Shown: piece by piece, positions 33,911 through 42,973 of the stretch | Layout of the letters: the number at the start of each line of letters is the position of its first letter | How positions within the stretch are numbered: the stretch's first letter is position 1 | Assembly: GCF_014467285.1 (NCBI RefSeq) | Contig: NZ_NKHR01000008.1 | Span: 62,001-126,000, forward strand | DNA from: Xenorhabdus sp014467285 | GTDB lineage: Bacteria > Pseudomonadota > Gammaproteobacteria > Enterobacterales > Enterobacteriaceae | Direction: 5' to 3' | DNA length: 64,000 nt | Position numbers and translations under genes: made by a program | Notes under the pieces: generated by a model | Seen by the model: only the letters and a program-made list of their open reading frames with translations | What the model was told of the DNA's origin: nothing | The model's database searches: none

Positions 33911-35254
33911 ATGAAACACCCGACAAAACTTCCTCACAATAATCGCCCGCGTTTGTGGCTGACAGCCGCTGTCTGGCTGTTGCTTCTGGCGCCGTTCTTT
34001 TTTATTACTTACGGGCAAATCAATCAACTCACCGCGCAAAGAGACGATGTGGAAGTGATGGTGTTCAGTTGGGAACATGACATTCCTTTCTGGTCATGGA
34101 CGATTATTCCTTACTGGAGTATCGATTTATTTTACGGAATATCACTGTTTATCTGTACCTGCCGCCGTGAGCAATGGATTCACGGCTGGCGATTAGTGAC
34201 AGCGTCACTGATTGCCTGTGTCGGGTTCCTGCTATTTCCGCTGAAATTTTCGTTTTCCCGTCCCACGACCGAAGGTGTTTTTGGGTGGTTATTCGATCAA
34301 CTGGAACTGTTTGACCTGCCCTATAATCAGGCACCTTCATTACATATTATCCTGCTATGGTTACTCTGGTTGCGTTATGCCGCGCACTTACATGGTTGTT
34401 GGCGTGGATTGCTGCATATCTGGTCTGCTCTCATTGCATTATCGGTTCTCACGACCTGGCAGCATCATTTTATTGATGTGATCACCGGTCTTGCCGTGGG
34501 AGTCATGATCAGCTACCTGCTCCCTATTACACACCGTTGGCACTGGCAACCAAGCCAAGATAGCTATGCCAGAAAATTATTTGCCTATTATGCAGCAGGC
34601 GGTCTCTTGTTTGCGCTGATGGCATTTGGATTAGGCGGCGCTTTCTGGATCTTGTTATGGCCTGCTATATCCTTATTGATGGTCGCTCTCGGCTACGCTG
34701 GATTGGGCAGTTCAGTGTTTCAAAAACAAGCCGATGGTCGAATGTCACTGCCTGCACGCTGGGTAATGGCTCCCTACCAATTAGGTGCCTGGATTTCTTA
34801 CCTTTGGTTCAGGCGAAAAAGCGCGCCTTATAATCAAATCGTGGAAGGGATCATTCTTGGTAGTTTGCCACACCCGTCAATCATCAAATCAGCCAATACA
34901 ATCAGTGTGTTGGACATGACAGCAGAATGGCACAGGAAACCAGATACCTATACAACAGACTATGTTTGCCAACCCCAAATCGATTTATTGCCATTGGGAC
35001 CTGAAGCACTACAATCCGCAGTTTGTACGCTGGACAATTTGCACCAAAAAGGGAGCGTATTCATTCATTGCACGCTTGGTCTGTCTCGTAGTGCAATGGT
35101 AGTGGCCGCATGGTTGCTGAGACGACATCCTGAATACGATATTTCTACTGTCATTGATATGCTCCACCAAGCCAGGCCCCATGTTACCTTCAGGCAAACA
35201 CATTTGGATGCCCTTGTTCAATGGGCAGAATATTATCGTGACCGGAGAATGTAA
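33911..35254 (+). CDS. ynbD: Membrane PAP2-like and dual-specificity phosphatase fusion (YnbD-like)
   Basis: The 447-residue protein joins an N-terminal membrane PAP2/inositolphosphotransferase-like region (about 1-300; six to eight hydrophobic spans, with NQAPSLHIILLW and HHFIDVITGLAVG active-site-like stretches) to a cytoplasmic dual-specificity phosphatase domain. That domain carries the complete signature HCTLGLSRSA (Cys-x5-Arg) near residue 385. The same layout is found in E. coli YnbD. With YnbA and YnbC it suggests synthesis or remodelling of an unusual phospholipid, for example an inositol- or phosphoglycerol-type head group. That role is inferred from families only. Confidence 0.87.
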   Translation: MKHPTKLPHNNRPRLWLTAAVWLLLLAPFFFITYGQINQLTAQRDDVEVMVFSWEHDIPFWSWTIIPYWSIDLFYGISLFICTCRREQWIHGWRLVTASLIACVGFLLFPLKFSFSRPTTEGVFGWLFDQLELFDLPYNQAPSLHIILLWLLWLRYAAHLHGCWRGLLHIWSALIALSVLTTWQHHFIDVITGLAVGVMISYLLPITHRWHWQPSQDSYARKLFAYYAAGGLLFALMAFGLGGAFWILLWPAISLLMVALGYAGLGSSVFQKQADGRMSLPARWVMAPYQLGAWISYLWFRRKSAPYNQIVEGIILGSLPHPSIIKSANTISVLDMTAEWHRKPDTYTTDYVCQPQIDLLPLGPEALQSAVCTLDNLHQKGSVFIHCTLGLSRSAMVVAAWLLRRHPEYDISTVIDMLHQARPHVTFRQTHLDALVQWAEYYRDRRM

Positions 35255-35255
35255 T

Positions 35256-35654
35256 ATGCAGCCAGAGAATCTGACAAACAAAGTGGTTATTATCACATTA
35301 CAAAGTTGGCGCTTTATTTCGGGTTTATCCGCATTTTCGGTACTTATAGCGACAACAATATGGATAACAACCGCAAGCAATCATGCAATTTATGCCATCT
35401 CGTTACTCTTTGCCCTGTCCAGTCAGTACTATTGTTGGCGTATTTGGCTCGATTGCCACTATTTTCAGCTTTTGAGTTTGCATCCTGAAAAGAGTGCTGA
35501 GTTCGATCAAGCATTATTGCTGATATTCAATAAAACCCCCCGGTCACGAACACAGAAAGATCGCTTTCAAGGTTCAATCTCATTGTTAAAACGAGCGGTT
35601 ATAAGTTTGATGCTGCAATTGGGGGTGCTTTTACTGTTTATCCTAATGAGATAA
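35256..35654 (+). CDS. Small membrane protein of unknown function in the ynb-like operon
   Basis: The 132-residue protein begins at 35256, one base after the ynbD stop, with GGAG upstream, so it is translationally linked to ynbD. Hydrophobic helices are seen near residues 15-35, 40-60 and 112-131. The middle part is polar and basic. I do not recognise a family. Its position suggests a subunit or regulator of the neighbouring phospholipid enzymes. Confidence 0.65.
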   Translation: MQPENLTNKVVIITLQSWRFISGLSAFSVLIATTIWITTASNHAIYAISLLFALSSQYYCWRIWLDCHYFQLLSLHPEKSAEFDQALLLIFNKTPRSRTQKDRFQGSISLLKRAVISLMLQLGVLLLFILMR

Positions 35655-35870
35655 GCAGCTCCCAAAAACATGCGAAATTGAATATCGTTTCCCTTTAGAA
35701 TTACATGGCATTAACAAAACCAATTTAATCATTTGATTTTTATTTCATGAACGCTAATCTATTAATTAACTTTTTGACATGTAACACCTTTCTGCGCTGA
35801 TAAAAGCGATATGCTGTCTTCTCTTTTTTTCAGCACGTCTCTTGATGTCTTATTTTTGGTTTTTATTTCA

Positions 35871-37559
35871 ATGAATACTCGTAAAATTAAGGGGATACGT
35901 CCATTTAGTGCATTTATTGACTCTTGTTGGAAGGAACCTTACTCTTTTTCTCGTTTTATCAAGGATATCATTGCCGGGATCACAGTGGGAATTATTGCAA
36001 TTCCTCTGGCAATGGCGTTGGCAATCGGCAGTGGTGTTGCACCGCAATATGGCCTATATACAGCAGCTATTGCAGGGATTGTTATTGCTCTCACCGGAGG
36101 ATCTCGTTATAGCGTTTCCGGGCCAACGGCGGCTTTTGTGGTGATCCTCTACCCCGTGTCACAACAGTTTGGCTTAAGCGGTCTACTTATCGCCACGCTT
36201 ATGTCAGGCATTATTCTGGTTGTCATGGGGTTAGCACGGTTGGGTCGATTGATCGAATATATTCCCTTATCCGTCACATTGGGGTTTACTTCTGGTATTG
36301 CGATTACTATCGCCACCATGCAGGTACAAAACTTCTTTGGCCTGAAACTGGAGCATGTGCCAGAAAATTATATCGATAAACTCATTGCTCTCTCCCAAGC
36401 GTTTTCTTCATTACAGTTGAGCGATACACTTATCGGTTTTACCACGCTGCTGGTATTGATTTTCTGGCCAAAACTGGGATTAAAGTTACCGGGTCACTTA
36501 CCGGCTTTGATTGCAGGTACTGGCGTCATGGGTATCATGCACTTGCTAGGCCACGATGTAGCAACGATTGGCTCATCATTCAGCTACATTCTGGAAGATG
36601 GTACACAAGTCCAAGGTATTCCGCCTATTCTCCCCCAATTCATTCTGCCGTGGAATTTACCTGATACTCATTCCTTCGATATTAGTTGGAATACAGTATC
36701 AGCACTGCTGCCCGCTGCATTTTCAATGGCCATGTTAGGGGCAATTGAATCTTTGTTGTGTGCCGTTATTCTGGATGGCATGACCGGAAAAAAACATCAT
36801 TCCAATGGTGAGTTGATTGGTCAGGGAATGGGCAATATTGTCGCCCCTTTCTTTGGCGGAATTACCGCAACCGCCGCTATCGCCCGCTCAGCCGCCAATG
36901 TGCGTGCAGGAGCAACTTCACCAATTGCTGCTGTTATTCACTCCCTGCTGGTATTATTGACGCTGCTGGTTCTCGCACCGATGCTCTCTTATCTCCCACT
37001 TGCCGCGATGTCAGCCATTTTGCTGATTGTGGCGTGGAATATGAGTGAAGCCCATAAAGTTGTGGATTTAATCCGCCGTGCACCTAAAGACGATATCATC
37101 GTCATGCTGTTGTGCCTGTCACTGACGGTTCTGTTTGATATGGTGATAGCAATCACGATCGGTATCGTTCTGGCATCGCTCTTGTTTATGCGCAAAATTG
37201 CCAATATGACCCGAATCAGTATTTCTCCTGCAACAAATAGTGATAAGAACCTGCTGGTTATACGAATTAACGGCCCTCTGTTTTTCGCTGCCGCAGAGCG
37301 TATTTTTGCTGAGTTGAAAGAAAAAGGCGCTGACTATCAAACCATTATTATGCAGTGGGATGCAGTTCCGGTGCTGGATGCGGGTGGATTGCATGCTTTT
37401 CAGGGATTTGTTCGGGAAACAGGGAAAGAGAAACATATCGTTGTATGTGATATCTCCTTTCAGCCTTTGAAAACGCTGGCAAGAGCCAAAATCGAGCCGA
37501 TTAAAGGGCAATTAAGTTTTTATGCGACCTTAGCTAAAGCGTTGGAAGAAATAGATTAA
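35871..37559 (+). CDS. dauA: SulP-family C4-dicarboxylate transporter DauA (YchM)
   Basis: DauA is the aerobic succinate transporter of the SLC26/SulP family. The product matches E. coli DauA closely, including FIKDIIAGITVGIIAIPLAM, SGVAPQYGLYTAAIAGI, SGPTAAFVVILYPVSQQFGL and PAAFSMAMLGAIESLLCAV. A C-terminal cytoplasmic STAS domain (about 440-560) contains WDAVPVLDAGGLHAF. The start at 35871 (MNTRKIKG) fits the family; an in-frame ATG at 35811 would add 20 hydrophobic residues. In E. coli dauA lies next to prs; here prs is about 20 kb away and the two are separated by accessory genes. Confidence 0.92.
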   Translation: MNTRKIKGIRPFSAFIDSCWKEPYSFSRFIKDIIAGITVGIIAIPLAMALAIGSGVAPQYGLYTAAIAGIVIALTGGSRYSVSGPTAAFVVILYPVSQQFGLSGLLIATLMSGIILVVMGLARLGRLIEYIPLSVTLGFTSGIAITIATMQVQNFFGLKLEHVPENYIDKLIALSQAFSSLQLSDTLIGFTTLLVLIFWPKLGLKLPGHLPALIAGTGVMGIMHLLGHDVATIGSSFSYILEDGTQVQGIPPILPQFILPWNLPDTHSFDISWNTVSALLPAAFSMAMLGAIESLLCAVILDGMTGKKHHSNGELIGQGMGNIVAPFFGGITATAAIARSAANVRAGATSPIAAVIHSLLVLLTLLVLAPMLSYLPLAAMSAILLIVAWNMSEAHKVVDLIRRAPKDDIIVMLLCLSLTVLFDMVIAITIGIVLASLLFMRKIANMTRISISPATNSDKNLLVIRINGPLFFAAAERIFAELKEKGADYQTIIMQWDAVPVLDAGGLHAFQGFVRETGKEKHIVVCDISFQPLKTLARAKIEPIKGQLSFYATLAKALEEID

Positions 37560-37575
37560 TCTAATTGCCTATACC

Positions 37576-37621
37576 AAGATAAGAATATTAGACTGAAAAA
37601 AACATCTAATATTCTTATCTT
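37576..37621. terminator. Strong hairpin between dauA and the M64 peptidase gene
   Basis: A perfect 17-bp stem (37576-37592 with 37605-37621) and a 12-base A-rich loop lie between two convergent genes. No long T-run follows on either strand, so efficiency is uncertain, but position and stem length favour a bidirectional terminator. Confidence 0.65.
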
Positions 37622-37677
37622 GCAGCTTTCAAGGTAAGTGCATTTTTCAGCCCCAAAATGAAAACTTACTTCGCTTA

Positions 37678-38919
37678 TTATGATTCCATTTTTCCAGAAT
37701 AAGCATCCATCACTTTACGAATGTGTTCCTCATTAACCGCATACCATCGTTGATATAAATTGCGCATTTTTGAATTATATACTGGGCGGTATAGACCTGT
37801 TTTACAAGACGCTGCTCCTTCAAATAATCCAATCACACCATTTTTAGGTTCGCGGGTCGGTATTTGTGTTTCAGGTTTAATATGGTGTCGCCATTTAATT
37901 TTATTTCTATTTGTCTCAATAGTAATATTTGGTGCAGAAGGCTCACTGTCAATCTTACAATTTGTACTTTCACATACATATACATATTCATCAGCCAAAC
38001 CATAAGCTGAATGTCCAAATTCATGAAGTGCCAGTTCTGTAGCTGAACTATGTATAGTGAGTGTTGCAATACCCTCATCAGGATAACCAGCACCGCCATA
38101 TTCTTCTGTATTTCCCACAGCCAAAATTTGATCATATTCGCCATAACCTAATACATTATTAGCAGCCTGTTTAGCTAACCCAGAGCATATAGTTAGGAGT
38201 CGCCCCTTTAATACCATATGAAGTGCAGTATTTCTTCTTTCTTGTGAAATTCCAGAGTCTTTACTAATGAGATTAAGACGAATGAATCGAAAACGATTTT
38301 TTAATGAAAACATAAGGGGATCAGAGAAAAAACCCGTCATGATTTTTTCAGAATCTTTTTTCCATTTCTCCATGTCATTTTGCGTATAACCATCACCCAT
38401 TAATGCAATAATTAATGGGCGATTTATAGTTCTGTCTTCTTTTGACATAACTTCATACGTTATAGGAGAATAAATGTTTTCTATACCTTTACATTTAGTT
38501 GCAGAAATAACCTCTATGTCTTTGCGATTTAACATCAGTGAGGTTGTTGCTTGGTGATAAGTTAATAAAGGATCAACTTCTACAATTTTAATTTTTTCTA
38601 CACTGTCTGGATAAGGAATTACTGTATGAAGGTTAACAATAGGTAATTCTTCATCTCTAACCTCCTCAATCTGACCTGATTCGGGATTGAAAATTTCAAC
38701 ACGAAGTTTATCATCTGACGCAACAAAATGATTAGATATTTCAATTCCTCGACTGTCTAGCAAAAAAATTCTCCATCCTTTTTTTTGGGGAATTAACTCA
38801 TCTCCAATTACAACAGGAACTCTAAAGTATCCTATGTCAGATTCTAATATTTTAATACTTTTTTCTGAAGGTTTATTCTCTTGCAATATATGCAGAAAAA
38901 GGCTTTTGTTTTTATTCAT
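37678..38919 (-). CDS. M64-family zinc metallopeptidase (IgA peptidase M64-like)
   Basis: The 413-residue product carries the M64 zinc site HEFGH at about residues 299-303, followed by AYGLADEY, whose Asp and Glu are conserved in the family. An upstream LIIALMGDGYTQNDMEKW segment is also typical. A roughly 130-residue N-terminal region of beta type precedes the peptidase domain. The start at 38919 follows an AGGTG; a GTG at 38928 would add three residues. No signal peptide is visible, unlike many secreted M64 peptidases. Export would therefore need another route (for instance T6SS or lysis), or the enzyme acts inside the cell. The gene is isolated in AT-rich DNA. Confidence 0.82.
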   Translation of the reverse strand: MNKNKSLFLHILQENKPSEKSIKILESDIGYFRVPVVIGDELIPQKKGWRIFLLDSRGIEISNHFVASDDKLRVEIFNPESGQIEEVRDEELPIVNLHTVIPYPDSVEKIKIVEVDPLLTYHQATTSLMLNRKDIEVISATKCKGIENIYSPITYEVMSKEDRTINRPLIIALMGDGYTQNDMEKWKKDSEKIMTGFFSDPLMFSLKNRFRFIRLNLISKDSGISQERRNTALHMVLKGRLLTICSGLAKQAANNVLGYGEYDQILAVGNTEEYGGAGYPDEGIATLTIHSSATELALHEFGHSAYGLADEYVYVCESTNCKIDSEPSAPNITIETNRNKIKWRHHIKPETQIPTREPKNGVIGLFEGAASCKTGLYRPVYNSKMRNLYQRWYAVNEEHIRKVMDAYSGKMES

Positions 38920-39424
38920 TTTGAACACCTACTATAGGATAATTTGCTGAGTGGAAATGGTTTTTTACTAAAAAACCTCATAATGATTGTAACTTTTAAC
39001 CACGTTTTTTTAAAATTAGGCGGATTCACATAATAAATGTGATGCCATTACTCTCAAAGTAAATGATTACATACTCTTTATTACCAACTTCCTAATTAGT
39101 AGCCATAAGTATTACACTTATGGTCGGTATACTATCATTATAGTATAACTTTTTAGTTTTGTTTTTTTAAAAAACTTATCAAATATTCAATTAGTATATA
39201 TGCACTGACATTATAATTACAGATAGTTATATTCTTTCCAGAAGGCAAACTAAAATCACAGTCTAAAGCTAAAAAGGTATCTAAAAGATACTTTCAAGCT
39301 GTTGAAAGACCTAATTATGTTATCAGGTTGTTCGGTGAAGCCATCGAAGATACTAAGACCTTTGTAGAACGAAAAAGGCCACACCGAAGCGTAACCTTGA
39401 ATTCAGAATGTAGGTTTAAAAAAT
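38920..39424. other. AT-rich gap with a coding-like fragment
   Basis: About 500 bp without a secure gene. An open stretch on the plus strand (39217-39442, no good start) reads FEAIED- and RKRPHRSV-like text near its end, which loosely recalls a transposase tail. The resemblance is too weak to name. The rest is AT-rich, and the promoter of the M64 gene should lie near 38940-39050. Confidence 0.35.
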
Positions 39425-39970
39425 TTATTCATCACACCACTTGAAGTACAGACGCTTAGTTAGCCCCTTCTGCTTTAATATATTGCCTAATTTTTCTGCA
39501 TCAGGAGTGGTCTGGCTAAAATAGTTATAGCCAATTGTATAACTGGGAGGGATATTACCACCGACTATAATGTTTGAATATTTACCAAAATTATAGGTTA
39601 TACCATCAACTGTTATATAAAGGACTTTATTTTTAAATAAATCGAGCATTCTCTGATAACTTTCTTTATTTGCATAAGAAGACACATTCCATTGAATAAA
39701 ACAATCAGCACCATTTGATTTTTGTATCTCTGTCCAAAAAAATGCTTCTGTTTTACCAATATCAATAGGTGTGTTGTTTTCGATTACAATTAAAGAACCA
39801 TAAGAAGGCCAGTTTTCACTTGCTCCTGCTTCGCTCTGGTATCCCCACCTAACCACTGGTGGCATACCTAAATCGGGTAAACCTACCCTCCCCATTCCTA
39901 AAATAATATCAATAACCAGCATATTTTCTGTATCTTCTGTAACAATTTCTGTCTTATTAAATTCAGGCAT
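39425..39970 (-). CDS. Unknown 181-residue protein
   Basis: I do not recognise this protein. It has no signal peptide or membrane helix and looks beta-rich and soluble, with a glycine/proline-rich N-terminal segment (ILGMGRVGLPDLGMPP), several aromatic residues (WTEIQ, FIQWNVSSY, YTIGYNYFSQ) and two cysteines. The ATG follows AGAAG. AT-rich codon use and isolation next to the M64 peptidase suggest recent acquisition. It could be an insect-active or antibacterial factor, but nothing in the sequence proves that. Confidence 0.6.
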   Translation of the reverse strand: MPEFNKTEIVTEDTENMLVIDIILGMGRVGLPDLGMPPVVRWGYQSEAGASENWPSYGSLIVIENNTPIDIGKTEAFFWTEIQKSNGADCFIQWNVSSYANKESYQRMLDLFKNKVLYITVDGITYNFGKYSNIIVGGNIPPSYTIGYNYFSQTTPDAEKLGNILKQKGLTKRLYFKWCDE

Positions 39971-40292
39971 AATCTTCTCACTTTTTATTTGTTAAAGTTC
40001 AAAGTCATTTAATCCCATTGCCAAAACACCATAAATCCATTTAAGTCAAACCTTAGCCTCAGCCAAAGCTTATCTGTAATAATTATTACATTTTGAAAAA
40101 TAATAAATTAACAACATTCACTATCTAAAATCATTTGAAATATTTTGTTTATCAAAGTATTAACCTTATTTCTATGGATTAGCCTTGTCAGGCATCACTT
40201 AGATATTAACCGAGCAATATATAAATATTCCATATTAAAATAAGGATAATTCTGATAACTTAACTCAGATGGAAGTGAGTTATCAGGCCCTG
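39971..40292. other. Non-coding gap with a hairpin near its right end
   Basis: The 322 bp contain no usable open frame. An inverted repeat (CTGATAACT near 40252 with AGTTATCAG near 40277, plus an overlapping TAACTCA/TGAGTTA) is placed to act as terminator for the minus-strand regulator gene. The left part should carry the promoter of the unknown gene ending at 39425. Confidence 0.45.
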
Positions 40293-42233
40293 TTAATAAT
40301 CAATCCCCAATTTCTTTAAGCGTGAGATCAATGTTGTTGGATTTATTCCTAACAATTTTGCTGCCCCGTCATCACCAAAAATTTTCCCTTTACATTGTTT
40401 AACGGCAAGAGAGAGATTTCTAATTTCCAATTCCTTAAGTTGGCTCATGGTCAGCACTCCTTCCGTTTTTTGAAGCTGATTGTGAGTACTCTGACGCAAG
40501 TTTTTAGGTTGTTGATCTTGCTCCAATAAATACTTAAAGGAAACAGCGCCCTGTTTTGCTGCGATAAGCGCACGTTCAATAACATTTTGCAGTTCACGGA
40601 TATTGCCGGGCCAGTCATATTGCTGTAATTCTAAAATATGTTTTTGTGAAAATGGCAGATAATTAATTTTACGATTGTCACAAATCAGCTTGGTAAAGTG
40701 CGTTACCAAAAGCGGAATATCTTCTTTACGATCACGTAAGGCTGGTGAATGAATCGGGAAAACATTTAAACGGAAATACAAATCTTCGCGAAAGCGTTTC
40801 TGTTTCACTTCTTCTTTTAAATTACGGTTGGTGGCAGCGATAATCCGCACATTCACTTGCCGCGTTTTTTCTTCTCCTACCCGCTCAAAGGTTCCTTCTT
40901 GTAACACACGCAGCAGTTTACTTTGTTGCTCCAACGGAATTTCGCCAATTTCATCTAAAAACAGTGTGCCTTGATCAGCCAGTTCAAAACGTCCGACACG
41001 ATCACGCACAGCCCCGGTAAATGCGCCTTTAACATGTCCAAAGAATTCACTTTCAAAGAGTTCCGAAGGAATGGCAGCACAATTGACCCGAATTAGTGGT
41101 TGCTGTTTACGACGACTGGATTGGTGAATCGCGCGGGCGATCAGTTCCTTGCCTGTGCCTGAATCACCATAAATCATCACATTGGCATCAGTTGAGGCAA
41201 CGACTCTGATTTTTTCAATGATCTGTAAAATGGATGCGCTATTGCCGATAATTTCATGGTATTTATTTTCCTGTAAAATTTCTTCTTGCAGATATTCGTT
41301 TTGCTGTTCCAGCCGGCTTTTTAAATCTCGCAACTCTTCAAGGGCGTGGGTCAGTTGTTTCTCGGTATTCAACCGATCGGTAATATCGCGGAATACGACT
41401 ACAGCGCCAATAATTTCACCATCACGAATCACAGGTGTACTGGTAAATTCCACAGGAAAGCAACTGCCATCACGGCGCCAGAAAATTTCCTGAATACCTT
41501 CATACACAATGCCATCATGTACCGCCGCATAAATCGGACACTCTTCTACAGGATAAGGCTCGCCATTTTCATGAGTATGATGATGAATCTCATGGATATT
41601 GTTACTCAGCACATCTTCAGCTTGCAGCCCCAACATTTTAGCCCCGGCGGGGTTAATAAAGGTGCACAAACCTTGTTTGTTAATACTGTAAATACCGTCA
41701 CCAACTGAGCTCAGCAATAAATGCTTGCCTGTGTCGGAGTCTATAAACAATTCTTGTAAGGCTTGCCATTCTTTTAAATCTGCCTGAATGGCTTTATCGT
41801 CATTTTTATTGTGTTGGTGCAGTTCTAATTCTTTGACGTCCGCCAGCGACCATATCAGCAATGTCTTATTTTTATAGGGCAATGAAATGGAAGTAATATC
41901 CAACTGAGTTTTTCCGCCATTTTTATCAAAAGCGTACAGTTCATTACTCCAGGCCCAACCTTTTTCCAACGCTTCTTCGGTAAATGCAAGAAGATCTGGC
42001 AGTTGACTGAAATGACCGAAAACAGAAGTCACCGTTTTTTGAATAATTTCATGACGTTCATATCGTAATAGTTGAGTCGCACTGATATTCACATCAATAA
42101 ACTGGTTTTGGTGTGGATCTAATACAATTAATGCCTGTGATGTGTGTTCAAACACCAATGGACGAATAGAGTCTTCAGTTGTTACCCAGTCCGAGATAAA
42201 GTCAGCCGTGTTCATACGATTTATATTATTCAC
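40293..42233 (-). CDS. nitA: Sigma-54-dependent activator of the Nit1C cluster (PAS-PAS-AAA+-Fis)
   Basis: This 646-residue bacterial enhancer-binding protein has N-terminal PAS domains (about 20-130 and 165-290), a coiled linker and a sigma-54 AAA+ domain (about 330-560) with Walker A GDSGTGKE, the sigma-54-contacting loop GAFTGA and Walker B TLFLDEIGEI. A C-terminal Fis-type helix-turn-helix (GAAKLLGINPTTLISRLKKLGI) completes it. No receiver domain is present, so it probably responds to a ligand or redox cue through PAS. It starts at GTG 42233 or ATG 42215. It is divergent from nitB and is the activator expected in Nit1C clusters of Pseudomonas. Confidence 0.9.
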   Translation of the reverse strand: MNNINRMNTADFISDWVTTEDSIRPLVFEHTSQALIVLDPHQNQFIDVNISATQLLRYERHEIIQKTVTSVFGHFSQLPDLLAFTEEALEKGWAWSNELYAFDKNGGKTQLDITSISLPYKNKTLLIWSLADVKELELHQHNKNDDKAIQADLKEWQALQELFIDSDTGKHLLLSSVGDGIYSINKQGLCTFINPAGAKMLGLQAEDVLSNNIHEIHHHTHENGEPYPVEECPIYAAVHDGIVYEGIQEIFWRRDGSCFPVEFTSTPVIRDGEIIGAVVVFRDITDRLNTEKQLTHALEELRDLKSRLEQQNEYLQEEILQENKYHEIIGNSASILQIIEKIRVVASTDANVMIYGDSGTGKELIARAIHQSSRRKQQPLIRVNCAAIPSELFESEFFGHVKGAFTGAVRDRVGRFELADQGTLFLDEIGEIPLEQQSKLLRVLQEGTFERVGEEKTRQVNVRIIAATNRNLKEEVKQKRFREDLYFRLNVFPIHSPALRDRKEDIPLLVTHFTKLICDNRKINYLPFSQKHILELQQYDWPGNIRELQNVIERALIAAKQGAVSFKYLLEQDQQPKNLRQSTHNQLQKTEGVLTMSQLKELEIRNLSLAVKQCKGKIFGDDGAAKLLGINPTTLISRLKKLGIDY

Positions 42234-42234
42234 A

Positions 42235-42272
42235 TTATGAAGTTTCGTAATTTAAGTTACTAAATTTCATAA
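42235..42272. promoter_or_regulatory. Candidate enhancer (UAS) for NitA
   Basis: An imperfect palindrome with outer arms TTATGAA (42235-42241) and TTCATAA (42266-42272) spans 38 bp, and a second overlapping pair TTTCGTA/TACGAAA lies at 42243-42249 and 42276-42282. It is about 120-155 bp upstream of the -24/-12 promoter, the usual enhancer distance, and overlaps the region just before the nitA start, which would also allow autoregulation. Binding is inferred. Confidence 0.45.
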
Positions 42273-42390
42273 TACTACGAAAAATCATACCCTTCCAGCC
42301 GTTCAATTTAACTTCACATTAATATTTCAATAAAAATTAATCCTGTTTTTTCAATCAGATAAAGATAATTCCCCTCCCCCCAATATAACC

Positions 42391-42406
42391 TGGCACAGCT
42401 TTCGCA
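42391..42406 (+). promoter_or_regulatory. Sigma-54 (-24/-12) promoter for nitB-nitH
   Basis: TGGCACAGCTTTCGCA matches the consensus TGGCAC-N5-TTGCA with one mismatch. The key GG (42392-42393) and GC (42404-42405) are separated by exactly 10 bases. It lies 60 bp before nitB and opposite an enhancer-binding protein gene. Confidence 0.88.
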
Positions 42407-42465
42407 ATAACACAGAAAGAATACATGCTGATTCATTCCAAAATAACATTGAACTAGGAGCGGTT

Positions 42466-42948
42466 ATGCCAAAAGTAGATATCGAACAATATAAAGATGG
42501 TGATTTTCTTGTTGATTATGAAGAAAAAGTATTTGAGGACGTCAAAGCCCTGCCGGGTGAAAAAGCATTAGTGACTTTCCATACCGTTGCGTTTGAAGGA
42601 TCAATTGGCCTGATCAATGTATTACAGGCAAAGCGTCTATTACGCAAAGGCTTTGAAACCAAAATCTTGCTTTATGGCCCAGGTGTGCAGTTAGGTGTAC
42701 AACGCGGCTTTCCAACCTTAGGCACGGAAGCTTTTCCGGGCCATTTAGCCGTCAATAATCAATTGAAAGCCTTTATGGAAGAAGGTGGTGAAGTCTATGC
42801 CTGCCGTTTTGCGTTGCAATCGATGTATGGTCAAACCGAAAAAGCGCTTATTCCGGGAATTCGCCCGATTAATCCATTGGATGTGATGGACTTGAAACTG
42901 CTGATGCGTCGTGACAATGCCTTAGTCATTGATACCTGGACTGTTTAA
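42466..42948 (+). CDS. nitB: Nit1C protein NitB (MSMEG_0572/Sll0783 family)
   Basis: The 160-residue protein belongs to the nitrogen-starvation-response family named after MSMEG_0572 and Sll0783. It has a Rossmann-like beta-alpha layout resembling DsrE-type proteins, with ALVTFHTVAFEGSIGLINVL near residue 35 and AKRLLRKGFETKILLYGPGV next to it. A conserved Cys lies in EVYACRFALQS. Its biochemical role is unknown. It is the first gene after the sigma-54 promoter, with GGAGCGG before the ATG. Confidence 0.88.
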   Translation: MPKVDIEQYKDGDFLVDYEEKVFEDVKALPGEKALVTFHTVAFEGSIGLINVLQAKRLLRKGFETKILLYGPGVQLGVQRGFPTLGTEAFPGHLAVNNQLKAFMEEGGEVYACRFALQSMYGQTEKALIPGIRPINPLDVMDLKLLMRRDNALVIDTWTV

Positions 42949-42973
42949 GTCTGAACTATAAGGGAAATAAGAC

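Noticed and set aside
39217..39442. Open stretch resembling a transposase tail (KRPHRSV-like end)
   Set aside because: No start codon, no inverted repeats nearby and only a few residues fit; the similarity is too weak to call an insertion sequence remnant.
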